Assembly (NCBI GenBank): GCA_026224975.1
Contig: JAMFRW010000091.1
Coordinates: 1-32,827, forward strand
Origin: Rhodoferax sp.
Lineage (GTDB): Bacteria; Pseudomonadota; Gammaproteobacteria; Burkholderiales; Burkholderiaceae_C
DNA length: 32,827 bases
Reading direction: 5' to 3'
Each line of letters opens with the position of its first letter. Positions within the stretch are counted from its first letter, which is position 1. This document shows, piece after piece, positions 1 to 9,470 of the stretch. The position numbers and the translations under genes were made by a program. The notes beneath the pieces were generated by a model that was not told the DNA's origin, ran no database searches, and saw only the letters and a list, made by a program, of their open reading frames with translations.

Positions 1-789
1 CACCACCGGCACGTCCGTCGCCTTCAGGCCCTGGTTGCCGAGCTCCTTGTAGAACGGCACGTTGGAGTCGCCGTTGATGGTGGAGATCACGGCCGTGCGC
101 TTGCCCTGGCTCGCGAACTTCTTGATCTTGGCGATGATGGACTGGTAGTCGCTGTGGCCGAACGGCGTGTACTCCTCCATGATGTCCGCGTCGGTGATGC
201 CCTTCGAGTGCAGGAACGAGCGCAGGATCTTGTTGGTGGTGCGCGGGTACACGTAGTCGGTGCCCAGCAGCACGAAGCGCTTGGCCGAGCCGCCGTCCTT
301 GCTCATCAGGTACTCGACGGCCGGAATGGCTTGCTGGTTGGGCGCAGCGCCGGTGTAGAACACGTTCTTGCTGAGTTCTTCACCTTCGTATTGCACGGGG
401 TAGAAGAGCAGGCCGTTGAGTTCTTCGACGACCGGCAGCACCGACTTGCGCGACACGCTGGTCCAGCAGCCGAACATCACCGCGACCTTGTCTTGCGACA
501 GAAGCTGCTTGCCTTTTTCGGCGAAGAGCGGCCAGTTGGAAGCCGGATCCACGACCACGGGTTCGAGCTGCTTGCCGAGCACACCGCCCTTGGCGTTGAT
601 CTCGTCGATGGTCATCAGCGCCACGTCCTTGAGCACCGTTTCGGAGATGGCCATCGTGCCCGAGAGCGAGTGCAGGATACCGACCTTGATGGTGTCGGCC
701 GCGTGCACGAACGGCGTGATGCCGAGTGCCACGAGGCCGAGGGCGATCGCGGAGAGTGATTTGCCAACCTGGCGGCGGGATGTGTTCAT
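1..789 (-). CDS. urtA: Urea ABC transporter substrate-binding protein UrtA (partial, N-terminal 263 residues)
   Basis: This is the periplasmic urea-binding component of the UrtABCDE high-affinity urea importer. The reading frame is open from the ATG at 789 to the left edge, so the C-terminal part lies outside. The protein starts with a signal peptide ([12 protein letters not shown], then a hydrophobic run ending in VHAAD). The mature part begins [18 protein letters not shown], the typical start of the amide/urea-binding family. Further on are [14 protein letters not shown] and [12 protein letters not shown], which I recognise from UrtA and the related amide receptor FmdD/AmiC group. A GGAGCTACCCCCTC leader gives a ribosome site ending 8-9 nt before the ATG. 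Transcription runs leftwards, so urtBCDE and possibly ureD would be expected further left; this is inference. The urease genes nearby support urea as substrate. Confidence 0.93.
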   Translation of the reverse strand, partial: MNTSRRQVGKSLSAIALGLVALGITPFVHAADTIKVGILHSLSGTMAISETVLKDVALMTIDEINAKGGVLGKQLEPVVVDPASNWPLFAEKGKQLLSQDKVAVMFGCWTSVSRKSVLPVVEELNGLLFYPVQYEGEELSKNVFYTGAAPNQQAIPAVEYLMSKDGGSAKRFVLLGTDYVYPRTTNKILRSFLHSKGITDADIMEEYTPFGHSDYQSIIAKIKKFASQGKRTAVISTINGDSNVPFYKELGNQGLKATDVPVV

Positions 790-998
790 GAGGGGGTAGC
801 TCCTGTGTGGAATCGATCTGCTCGAGGGGAAACCTGTGCCGGCAGCGACCGATTGCTGCATTGCGACAAACGCAGGTTAAGCAAGGTCGGCAGGAGCTGA
901 AATACGCCCGATGGCGTACGAGGCGGAACTATCGCGGCGGCGGCAAGCGCACGGCGCCGCAACGTGATCGGCAAGGGCTCGGCGAGCCCGTCGGGCCG

Positions 999-1529
999 TC
1001 AGGAGCCCGAGCGCATCGCCTTACAGCCGGCGGACGACGCCGGCTTGTCTTTCGCGGCTTCCCAGCACGCGGCCAGACGCGCATCGGGCGCCACGAGCAC
1101 GCTCTTGTCGGCACCACCGAGCACGCCGGTGGTGAACGTGGCGGCCAGCGCTTCGGCGGCCTGCCGGTGGCCCGCGAGCGCCGAGGTTTCCATCAGCGCG
1201 AGCGCATCCCGCGCGGACTCCGCAGGCCGCTGCACGGCACGCGGATCGGACAAGCCCTGAAGCACCAGTTCACCCACCGCGAAGTCGACCTCCACTCGGC
1301 TGGCGGGCGCGCTCCGCGTGGAGGAAATCGCGTCGGCGTAACGGCGTTCGCGCAACGCCGTGATGATCCGCTGGTTGACACTCGCCGGGTCATCGGCCTG
1401 GGCCGGCGCGACCGTCGACGAAACCACGGGTGCGGGCTCGGCGCTCGCCACAGATGCGACCGAGCAGGCCTCCATCAACCAGCACGCGGCGAGGAGCATC
1501 ATCGGCAGACGTGGATGGTGGCCGGTCAT
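999..1529 (-). CDS. Small putative lipoprotein paired with the metallopeptidase-like gene; candidate immunity or partner protein
   Basis: A 176-residue secreted protein I cannot assign to a named family. The start at 1529 was chosen because its ATG overlaps the stop of the upstream gene (ATGA, 4 nt), which implies translational coupling, and because it gives an export signal directly. The N-terminus MTGHHPRLPMMLLAAC carries a short hydrophobic core and an LAAC lipobox with Cys16, so it is probably an outer- or inner-membrane lipoprotein; a second, poorer cysteine follows at 22. An Ala-rich linker leads into a helical region (residues about 50-175), where the stretch around ALMETSALAGHRQAAEAL resembles a degenerate Sel1/TPR-like helix pair. 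Two late cysteines (about 156 and 170) could form a disulfide. Its pairing with a putative peptidase suggests an immunity or partner role, but this is inference from gene order alone. Confidence 0.72.
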   Translation of the reverse strand: MTGHHPRLPMMLLAACWLMEACSVASVASAEPAPVVSSTVAPAQADDPASVNQRIITALRERRYADAISSTRSAPASRVEVDFAVGELVLQGLSDPRAVQRPAESARDALALMETSALAGHRQAAEALAATFTTGVLGGADKSVLVAPDARLAACWEAAKDKPASSAGCKAMRSGS

Positions 1530-1984
1530 GGCGGAAACGGCAGCAGGGTTGCGTAGTCGCTCAACCCGTAAGGCTTCGAGATCTTGCCGCCTTCTCGCAA
1601 GGTGTAGTAGTCGGCCGCGATGTCGCCCTGCTCCTCCAATCCATACTCCTGGAACTTCTTGGACGGATCGAGCGTGTAGTTGTAATTGCGATCCACGATG
1701 CCGCGCACCTTCACGCTCCATTTGAGCGAGTAGTACTGATAGAGATGTGCCCCCTCATGAACGAACCATGCCCGGTCCGGCAGCGTCGAGGTCGAGAAAT
1801 CGGCCTGGTAATGCTTGGGCGGAAAATAGATCTCGCCATTGGGTGTCATCGCGGTGTCGTCGGGCTGGAAGAAGATGTAAAAGTAATTGTGGACTTTCAC
1901 CGACGCGTAGGTGATGGTCTTGGAATAGACCGATTGCAGCAGCGCGATTTCGCCGGCAGTGAGGTCTCTGTCGATATTGGCCAT
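1526..1984 (-). CDS. HExxH metallopeptidase-like protein (vgr/Rhs-related family), putative effector
   Basis: A 152-residue protein with no signal peptide. It begins MANIDRDLTAGEIALLQSVY and continues with VKVHNYFY and QPDDTAMTPNGEIYFPP, a pattern I associate with small proteins labelled vgr-related or Rhs-associated in Betaproteobacteria. Residues 76-80 are HEGAH, a perfect HExxH zinc motif, in the context WFVHEGAHLYQYY. About 38 residues later comes EEQGDIAADYY, where Glu118 (or 117) fits the third ligand of a gluzincin-type site. This is a complete minimal zinc-peptidase motif set in a very short protein. The next gene downstream overlaps it by 4 nt and encodes a putative lipoprotein. No VgrG, PAAR or other type VI secretion gene is in the window, so delivery is unproven. 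Base composition looks somewhat less GC-rich than the neighbours, consistent with acquisition. Confidence 0.75.
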   Translation of the reverse strand: MANIDRDLTAGEIALLQSVYSKTITYASVKVHNYFYIFFQPDDTAMTPNGEIYFPPKHYQADFSTSTLPDRAWFVHEGAHLYQYYSLKWSVKVRGIVDRNYNYTLDPSKKFQEYGLEEQGDIAADYYTLREGGKISKPYGLSDYATLLPFPP

Positions 1985-2052
1985 GGCAGTCCTCTCACGG
2001 AGCTTGATGACGAACTCCGCGAAAGCGATTCTTCCAACGAAGCATCATGCCG

Positions 2053-2080
2053 CGCGTCCCCCCGATGTGGGAGGGACGCG
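2053..2080 (-). terminator. Possible hairpin terminator/attenuator between the LuxR-type regulator and the metallopeptidase gene
   Basis: An inverted repeat CGCGTCCC (2053-2060) and GGGACGCG (2073-2080) forms an 8-bp GC-rich stem with a 12-nt loop that can pair further. It lies downstream of the regulator gene stop at 2176 and upstream of the next minus-strand start at 1984. There is no T-tract on the minus-strand side, so it is not a classical intrinsic terminator. Confidence 0.35.
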
Positions 2081-2175
2081 AAAGCAAACGTTTCAGCCTC
2101 CCCTGACGGGCTTGGCCTGCATGTGTTGGGTCGATCGCAGAGCGGCATGCACGGCGTCGCCGCGCCGTTGGAACA

Positions 2176-3246
2176 TCACCCCTGATTGGCCTGCCGCAAC
2201 CGCGTCATCGCGATCGACGCCGCCGCCGTGCGCGTCTCCACGCCGAGCTTGACGTACACACGCTCCAGGTGCTTTTTGACCGTGGCGGGGCTGGAGCCGA
2301 GGATGTCGCCGATGTCTCGATTGGTCTTGCCCTTGACGACCCAGTAGAGCACCTCGGCTTCGCGCATGGTCAGCTTGAAGGCCTGGGTGAGGGCTTCGAC
2401 CACGGCCGCATCCGACACTTCGCGCATGACGATGAGCCAGTCGTCGTCGGCGGTGCGCTCCTGCAGCGAGAGCATGAGCTGCTTGGCGCCGAGAGCCACG
2501 GTGAGCGGGCGTGGCTCGCGTGGGCTCTGACCTTGAATCGGCGCTTGCCCCTCGGCCTCGGCCTGCACACGCAACCAGGCCAGCAGCGCCGGTGGCACCT
2601 GGCCGGCGGGCGCTTCGAAGTAGACCTGCAGGAGCTTGCGCGCCAGCGGCGTCTGCCAGACCAGGCGCAGGTCGGCGGCGCGGATGGCCATGGTGGCGTG
2701 GCCAAAGGCATCGAGCGCGTTGCGGGCCTGGCGCGCCTGCGCGGCCTGGCGGGCGCTGTGCATGTGGGCGGTGATGCGGGCCAGCACTTCCTTCGGTCTT
2801 ATCGGCTTGGTCACATAGTCGATGCCGCCGGCGGCAAAGGCGGCCACCACATGTTCGGTCTCGGTCAGGCCGGTCATGAAGACGATGGGGATGTGCGCCG
2901 TCTCGGGCTGAGCCTTGAGGCGGCGCGCGACCTCGAAGCCATCCATGCCCGGCATCATCGCGTCGAGCAGCACGATGTCGGGTTGGGCATGGGCGGCGCG
3001 CTGCAAGGCGCTCTCGCCGTTGGTCGCCACGAGCACGGTGTAGCCGGCTTCGTCGAGCGCGTCGTGCAACACCGAGAGGTTGTCGGGCACGTCGTCGACG
3101 ATCAGCACCACATCGGCCACCTGGCCGGCGAGCGCGTCGGGGCGCGCGCCACTGCCTGTGCTGGTTGCGGTAGCGCCGGAGGATTCGGGCTTGTCGGGTG
3201 GCGCCATCACAAAGGCGGCCTCGGGTTCATTCGACACTTCGAGCAT
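2176..3246 (-). CDS. Response regulator, REC plus LuxR-type HTH, partner of the permease-fused kinase
   Basis: A 356-residue transcription regulator. The receiver domain occupies about residues 45-165 with the acidic pair Asp51-Asp52, phosphoacceptor Asp95 (IVLLDAMMPGMDGFE) and conserved Lys147 (DYVTKPI). A middle segment (about 170-275) reads like a degenerate PAS domain. The C-terminus is a GerE/LuxR helix-turn-helix (FKLTMREAEVLYWVVKGKTN, then GSSPATVKKHLERVYVKLGVE). The ATG at 3246 was preferred over 3279 because GAAAGG sits 6 nt upstream of it and no ribosome site precedes the other. The gene overlaps the end of the kinase gene by 20 nt, so the two are co-expressed. It probably controls urea/purine-related nitrogen genes; the 17-bp palindrome in front of ureA is a reasonable candidate target. 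Confidence 0.9.
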   Translation of the reverse strand: MLEVSNEPEAAFVMAPPDKPESSGATATSTGSGARPDALAGQVADVVLIVDDVPDNLSVLHDALDEAGYTVLVATNGESALQRAAHAQPDIVLLDAMMPGMDGFEVARRLKAQPETAHIPIVFMTGLTETEHVVAAFAAGGIDYVTKPIRPKEVLARITAHMHSARQAAQARQARNALDAFGHATMAIRAADLRLVWQTPLARKLLQVYFEAPAGQVPPALLAWLRVQAEAEGQAPIQGQSPREPRPLTVALGAKQLMLSLQERTADDDWLIVMREVSDAAVVEALTQAFKLTMREAEVLYWVVKGKTNRDIGDILGSSPATVKKHLERVYVKLGVETRTAAASIAMTRLRQANQG

Positions 3247-6200
3247 CGCGGGCCTTTCGGAGAATGCCGGCCATGGCATCGAGCTGGAACTGGCGCGCCA
3301 GCCCGCGCATGTGGGCGACGAAGGGAGCGCATTCCGGGCTGTGCGCCTCGATGCTGTCGAGCAGCTTGACGATGCCGCGGAAGTATCCGAGCGAGATCAT
3401 CTCATCGAGCGCGCGCAGGCGGTCTTCATCGGGGTAGACAAAGTCGCTCGGCGATTCGCCTGCGGGCGGCATCGCCGGCAAGGGCGCAGGCGTGGCGGCA
3501 TGGATCCATTCCAGCCCAAGCTGGCGGCCCAGCCAATCGAGCAGCTCGGCCATGCGCACCGGCTTCAACACAAAGTCGGCGGGCAGGATGCCGGCATCGT
3601 TGTCCAGCCCCTTGTCGAAAGCGTTGGCCGAGACGATGGCGATCGGCGCATCGCTCAGGCCTTCGTGCCGCAGGCGGCGGATGGTTTCCCAGCCGTCGAT
3701 GCCGGGCATCGCCAGGTCCATCAGGATCGCATCGGGGTGGTACTCGTGCAGCATCGCCAGGCATTCAAGGCCGGACGCGGCCTGGCGCAGTTCGAAGCCG
3801 AGTGGCGCCAGCACTGTCGCCAGCAGTTCGCGGTCGACCTCTTCGTTGTCGACCACCAGCACGCGGCGCCGCGCGCCCGCATAGCCGATGCGCGCCAGCC
3901 GCGGCAGCTCGCGCTCGGCCAGCTCGGCGCGCACTTCGGGCAGGAACATGCGGATGCGGAACAGCGTGCCGGCGCCGGGTTCGCCGAGTGCCTGCGGAAC
4001 ATGCGCAAGGTTCGACAAAGGCGTGCTGCGCACCGTCATCTCGCCGCCCATCAGATCGGTCAGCATCTTGCTGATGGTGAGGCCCAGGCCGGTGCCGCCC
4101 GAGGCTGCCGCACTCAAGGCCGAGCCGCGAGCAAAGGGTTCGAAGACGCGCTCGATCTCGTCCGGCGCAATGCCGGGGCCGGTGTCTTCGATCTCGAACA
4201 CCGCCATCTCGCGCGCATAGCTCACGCGGAAACGAACCTGCCCCGCGCTGGTGAACTTGACCGCGTTGCCGATCACGTTGATCAGCACCTGCCGCAGCCG
4301 CTTTTCGTCGCTCCGCACCACCTCCGGCAGCTCGCCGAATTCGTGCACGAAGGCGATGCCCTTGCCCGCCGCCTGCAGCTCGAACATGCGCACGATCTCC
4401 TGCACGCACTCCCTGAAGCGCATCGGCTTGACTTCGAGCGTGAGCTTGCCGCCTTCGATGCGCGCGATGTCCAGCGTGCCTTCGATGAGCGACAGCAGGT
4501 GGTCACCGCCGCGCCGGATCACGCTGATCGCCTGCTTGCGGTGCGGCGGAATCGTGCCGTCTTCATCGAGCAATTGCGCGTAGCCGATGATGCTGTTGAG
4601 CGGCGTGCGCAGCTCATGGCTGATGGCCGAGATGTAGCGCGTCTTGGCCTGGTTGGCCAGGTCGGCGAGATGCCGCGCACGCTCGGCCTGCTGCTTGGCT
4701 TCTTGCAGCGCTTCGTCGGTGCGCGCGTGGGATTCGATCTCCAACCGCAGCGTTTGCGTCTGCTCGTTGAGCGCATGCGTCTGGCGGTTGCTCTCTTCCT
4801 GCGCGACCTGCCGGCTCTTGTGCGTGAGCACCAGCCACCAGGTGACGATGGCGGTGACGACCACCAGCGCCGCAAAGACTTTCATGAAGCCCAGGCCCAT
4901 GCTCTGGCGCATGGCGATCAGCTCGCTTTCGCTGGCGACGAAGAGCGAGACCAACTGCTGCGTCTGGTGCTGGTAGACCATCAGAAAGAGCAGCCCGAGC
5001 AGCGGCACGAGCGTGGCCATCAGCAGCAGGTAGCGGCCGAGCTCGGTATCGAGCCGCGTCCACACTGCCTGCGGCAGCACGCGCCGCGCGGCCGATTGCC
5101 ATTGCGCCGACCAGCTTGCCTGCGGCTTGCACATGTCGTTGCAGCGTGCATCGAGCGTGCAGCACAGCGAGCAGATCTGGCCGAGGTAGGCCGGGCAATA
5201 GGCCATGTCGTCCGACTCGTATTCGCGCTCGCAGATCGTGCATTGCTTCAAGCCCGGCAGGCCGGTGAAGAGGCCGGGCGCGCCCGGTGTGGGCCCTTCG
5301 GGCTGACGCGCGAGGTAGTACTTGCCGTGCGTGAACCAGGCGATCAGCGGCGCGGCCACGAAGGCCGTCACCAGCGCGATCAGTGCCGAGAACGCCTGCG
5401 CCATCGGCCCCAGAAAGCCGAGGTAGGCGACGATCGAGAGCACCGAGGCCAGTCCCATCGAGCCGACGCCCACTGGGTTGATGTCGTAGAGGTGCGCGCG
5501 CTTGAATTCGATGCCCTTGGGCGAGAGACCCAGTGGCTTGTTGATGACCAGATCGGCCACCACGGCCATCATCCACGCGATGGCGATGTTCGAATACAAG
5601 CCCAGGACCTTGCTCAAGGCCTGGAACACGTTGAGCTCCATCAGCATCAAGGCAATGATGGTGTTGAAGACAACCCAGACCACGCGGCCGGGGTGGCTGT
5701 GGGTCAAGCGCGCGAAGAAGTTCGACCACGCCAGCGAGCCGGCGTAGGCGTTGGTCACGTTGATCTTGAGCTGCGAGACGACGACCAGCAGCGCCGTCGC
5801 GGCAATCGCCCACGTCTCGCGCGGGAACACGTATTCATAGGCCGCGAGGTACATCTGGTTGGGGTCCACCGCGCGGTCGGTCGGCACCGCATGGCTGATG
5901 GCGAGGTAGGCCAGGAGCGCGCCGCCCAGCATCTTCACCACGCCCAACAGCACCCAACCCGGCCCGCCGATCAGCACGCCGGCCCACCAGCGCTTTCGGG
6001 TGCCTGCGGTCGACTCGGGCATGAAGCGCAGGTAGTCGGCTTGCTCGCCCATCTGCGTGATCAACGCGATGCCGACCGTCATGGCCGCACCGAAGCTTTG
6101 CAAGGCGAACGACGATCCCTTGCCGTCGAGCCCGGCGTATTGCGTCAGCTCATGCAGCACGCCCGGGTTCTTGGCGAAGACGTAGAAGTACGGCACGACC

Positions 6201-6826
6201 AGCAACACGATCCAGAGCGGCTGAGTCCACACCTGCAGGCGGCTGATGACGGTCACGCCGTGTGTCACGAGCGGGATCACCGCGAGCGCGCAGACCAGGT
6301 AGCCCCAAGCGGGCGGGATGTCGAAGGCCAGCTCCAGCGCGTAGGCCATGATGGCCGCTTCCAGCGCGAAGAAGATGAAGGTGAACGACGCGTAGATCAG
6401 CGAAGTGACGGTGGAGCCGATGTAGCCGAAGCCCGCGCCGCGCGTCAGCAGGTCCATGTCGACACCGTGGCGCGCGGCGTAGATGCTGATCGGCAGGCCG
6501 GCCAGGAAGATGATCAGACCGGTCGCGAGAATGGCCCAGAAGGCATTGGTGAAGCCGTACTCGACCAACAAGGTGGCGCCGACCGCTTCGAGCACCAGGA
6601 ACGATGCAGCACCGAACGCGGTGTTGGCCACCCGCAGTGCCGACCATTTGCGAAAGCTGCGCGGCGTGAAGCGCAGCGCGTAGTCTTCCATCGTCTCGCG
6701 GGCGACCCAGCTGTTGTAGTCGCGGCGCACCTTGACGACGCGCTGCACCGCTTCGGTGCCTGGCGGCGCGAGCATCGCCGGGCCGACACGCGGCGCGGAT
6801 GAGATGGGCGCAGCGGCGGTCGTCAT
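3227..6826 (-). CDS. Hybrid sensor kinase with an N-terminal NCS1-type (purine/cytosine/allantoin) permease domain
   Basis: A 1199-residue fusion. Residues about 45-505 form a complete NCS1 permease-like module: the N-terminal DYALRFTPRSFRKW is followed by about twelve hydrophobic segments. Residues 529-566 hold eight cysteines (529, 532, 544, 552, 555, 556, 562, 566), probably a metal-binding knuckle. Two more membrane segments follow (about 600-618 and 648-668), then a coiled coil, the HisKA domain with His737 (ISHELRTPLNS), the ATPase domain (NVIGNAVKF, DTGPGIAPDE, GGTGLGLTISK) and a receiver domain with Asp1037 and Lys1088. The ATG at 6826 was chosen; it lacks a ribosome site, and Met18 at 6775 is an alternative. 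The logic resembles CbrA, where an SSS transporter is fused to a kinase. The ligand may be a nucleobase, hydantoin, allantoin or urea, inferred from the family and from flanking urtA and ureABC. Confidence 0.92.
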   Translation of the reverse strand: MTTAAAPISSAPRVGPAMLAPPGTEAVQRVVKVRRDYNSWVARETMEDYALRFTPRSFRKWSALRVANTAFGAASFLVLEAVGATLLVEYGFTNAFWAILATGLIIFLAGLPISIYAARHGVDMDLLTRGAGFGYIGSTVTSLIYASFTFIFFALEAAIMAYALELAFDIPPAWGYLVCALAVIPLVTHGVTVISRLQVWTQPLWIVLLVVPYFYVFAKNPGVLHELTQYAGLDGKGSSFALQSFGAAMTVGIALITQMGEQADYLRFMPESTAGTRKRWWAGVLIGGPGWVLLGVVKMLGGALLAYLAISHAVPTDRAVDPNQMYLAAYEYVFPRETWAIAATALLVVVSQLKINVTNAYAGSLAWSNFFARLTHSHPGRVVWVVFNTIIALMLMELNVFQALSKVLGLYSNIAIAWMMAVVADLVINKPLGLSPKGIEFKRAHLYDINPVGVGSMGLASVLSIVAYLGFLGPMAQAFSALIALVTAFVAAPLIAWFTHGKYYLARQPEGPTPGAPGLFTGLPGLKQCTICEREYESDDMAYCPAYLGQICSLCCTLDARCNDMCKPQASWSAQWQSAARRVLPQAVWTRLDTELGRYLLLMATLVPLLGLLFLMVYQHQTQQLVSLFVASESELIAMRQSMGLGFMKVFAALVVVTAIVTWWLVLTHKSRQVAQEESNRQTHALNEQTQTLRLEIESHARTDEALQEAKQQAERARHLADLANQAKTRYISAISHELRTPLNSIIGYAQLLDEDGTIPPHRKQAISVIRRGGDHLLSLIEGTLDIARIEGGKLTLEVKPMRFRECVQEIVRMFELQAAGKGIAFVHEFGELPEVVRSDEKRLRQVLINVIGNAVKFTSAGQVRFRVSYAREMAVFEIEDTGPGIAPDEIERVFEPFARGSALSAAASGGTGLGLTISKMLTDLMGGEMTVRSTPLSNLAHVPQALGEPGAGTLFRIRMFLPEVRAELAERELPRLARIGYAGARRRVLVVDNEEVDRELLATVLAPLGFELRQAASGLECLAMLHEYHPDAILMDLAMPGIDGWETIRRLRHEGLSDAPIAIVSANAFDKGLDNDAGILPADFVLKPVRMAELLDWLGRQLGLEWIHAATPAPLPAMPPAGESPSDFVYPDEDRLRALDEMISLGYFRGIVKLLDSIEAHSPECAPFVAHMRGLARQFQLDAMAGILRKARDARSVE

Positions 6827-6838
6827 CCATAAAAAGTG

Positions 6839-6854
6839 CGCAAGCGCCATGCCA
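6839..6854 (-). promoter_or_regulatory. Sigma-54-like promoter element reading towards the permease-kinase gene
   Basis: Read on the minus strand from 6854 the bases are TGGCATGGCGCTTGCG, which match the sigma-54 pattern TGGCACG-N4-TTGCW at all but two positions, with the invariant GG and GC separated by 10 nt. Transcription would begin near 6828, only about 2 nt before the chosen ATG, so either the mRNA is nearly leaderless or translation begins at Met18 (6775). Confidence 0.45.
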
Positions 6855-6872
6855 AGGCCGCCCATGAGATAT

Positions 6873-6889
6873 GCCACATAAGATGTGGC
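6873..6889. promoter_or_regulatory. 17-bp palindrome in the divergent kinase/ureA intergenic region, candidate operator
   Basis: GCCACAT-AAG-ATGTGGC is a perfect inverted repeat with 7-bp arms and a 3-nt spacer, midway in the 87-bp gap between two divergent genes. Its size and symmetry suit a dimeric regulator; the adjacent LuxR-type regulator is one candidate and NtrC another, though it does not match the NtrC consensus. Its right arm shares bases with the sigma-54-like element facing ureA. Confidence 0.5.
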
Positions 6890-6901
6890 CCGTCTCCTGC
6901 T
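6886..6901 (+). promoter_or_regulatory. Sigma-54-like promoter element reading towards ureA
   Basis: TGGCCCGTCTCCTGCT matches TGGCACG-N4-TTGCW except at two positions and has GG-N10-GC spacing. The predicted start would be about 6912, two bases before the ureA ATG. ureA has no visible ribosome site, which would agree with a leaderless message but also warns that the match may be chance in GC-rich DNA. Confidence 0.4.
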
Positions 6902-6913
6902 ACCGGTCACGCC

Positions 6914-7216
6914 ATGGAACTCACCCCTCGCGAGAAAGACAAGCTGCTGATCTTCACCGCGGCATTGCTGGCCGAGCGCCGCAAGGCCCGCGGCCTGAAG
7001 CTCAACTACCCCGAGGCGGTGGCGCTGATCAGCGCCGCGATCATGGAAGGCGCACGCGACGGCAAGAGCGTGGCCGCGCTGATGAGCGAGGGCAAGACCT
7101 GGCTCACCCGCGCCGACGTGATGGACGGCGTGGCCGAACTCATCCCCGACATCCAGATGGAAGCCACCTTCCCCGATGGCACCAAATTGGTGACCGTGCA
7201 CCAACCGATCGCTTGA
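6914..7216 (+). CDS. ureA: Urease gamma subunit UreA
   Basis: A 100-residue protein, the usual length of the separate gamma subunit of bacterial three-subunit ureases. It starts [20 protein letters not shown] and contains [21 protein letters not shown] and the late [11 protein letters not shown], all family signatures. The enzyme hydrolyses urea to ammonia and carbamate in the cytoplasm; UreA is structural and packs with UreB and UreC. The start at 6914 is fixed by the family N-terminus although no ribosome site precedes it. It is first in a three-gene run with ureB 11 nt downstream and ureC overlapping ureB. The usual upstream neighbour ureD is absent; instead a divergent sensor-kinase gene lies 87 bp away. 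Confidence 0.97.
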   Translation: MELTPREKDKLLIFTAALLAERRKARGLKLNYPEAVALISAAIMEGARDGKSVAALMSEGKTWLTRADVMDGVAELIPDIQMEATFPDGTKLVTVHQPIA

Positions 7217-7227
7217 AGGACAAGAGC

Positions 7228-7532
7228 ATGACCCCAGGCGAACTGATCACCGATGGCCCCGACCACGTGCTGAACCCGGGCCGGCGCACCCACACCCTCG
7301 TCGTCGAAAACAGCGGCGACCGGCCGATACAGGTCGGCTCGCACTACCACTTCGCCGAGACCAACGCGGCGCTCGTTTTCCACCGCGAGGATGCGCACGG
7401 CATGCGGCTCAACATCGCCTCCGGCACTGCGGTTCGTTTCGAGCCCGGCCAGCAGCGCACCGTCGAGCTGGTCGATTACGCCGGGGACCGCCAGGTCTAC
7501 GGCTTTCGCGGCCTCGTGCAGGGAGCCCTCTG

Positions 7533-7533
<1 letters not shown>
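7228..7533 (+). CDS. ureB: Urease beta subunit UreB
   Basis: A 101-residue beta subunit of urease. The N-terminal [19 protein letters not shown] and the central [15 protein letters not shown] and [21 protein letters not shown] are diagnostic. It has no catalytic residues of its own and forms the (UreABC)3 trimer with gamma and alpha. The start at 7228 follows a good ribosome site (GAAGGA, 7 nt spacing) just after the ureA stop. Its TGA stop overlaps the ureC ATG by one base, so ureB and ureC are translationally coupled. The length is normal and nothing is missing. Confidence 0.97.
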
Positions 7534-9248
<1,715 letters not shown>

Positions 9249-9279
9249 TGCGTCATTGAACGCTGCTTGTTGGTTGCTG

Positions 9280-9351
9280 CTGGCTTCGAGTAGGGACGGC
9301 GCTGGCGAAGCCGGGCTGGCTTCGAGTGGAGTCGGCGCTGGCGAAGCCGGC
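9280..9351. repeat. Two tandem imperfect 36-bp repeats downstream of ureC
   Basis: Units 9280-9315 and 9316-9351 share the frame CTGGCTTCGAGT...GGCGCTGGCGAAGCCGG and differ at only a few positions in the middle. Within each, GGCTTCG pairs with CGAAGCC, so each unit can fold as a hairpin. They begin about 30 nt after the ureC stop and could act as terminator-like or mRNA 3'-end structures. There is no poly-T tract. Confidence 0.6.
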
Positions 9352-9470
9352 AGGGCGAAGGCCGGCTCCGTTCAACAGAGCTTTTAATTCACTCCGCCGC
9401 CCTCGCCCTCCCGCCTTCGCTCTCCGTCGCGCTGATGTCATTCCCGCTTCCCTGAGCGCTTCCCACCCAC

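Noticed and set aside
790-998. A sigma-54 site upstream of urtA
   Set aside because: The best candidate, TGCCGACCTTGCT on the minus strand, keeps TTGC but lacks the -24 GG at the required spacing.
807-1556. Plus-strand frame of 249 codons opposite the small lipoprotein gene
   Set aside because: Arg/Gly-rich antisense translation; the minus-strand genes have an overlap, a lipobox and a zinc motif.
3080-6802. A very long open frame (1240 codons) on the plus strand opposite the permease-kinase gene
   Set aside because: It is the antisense of a strongly supported coding gene in GC-rich DNA; its translation is His/Arg/Gln-rich with no family signature.
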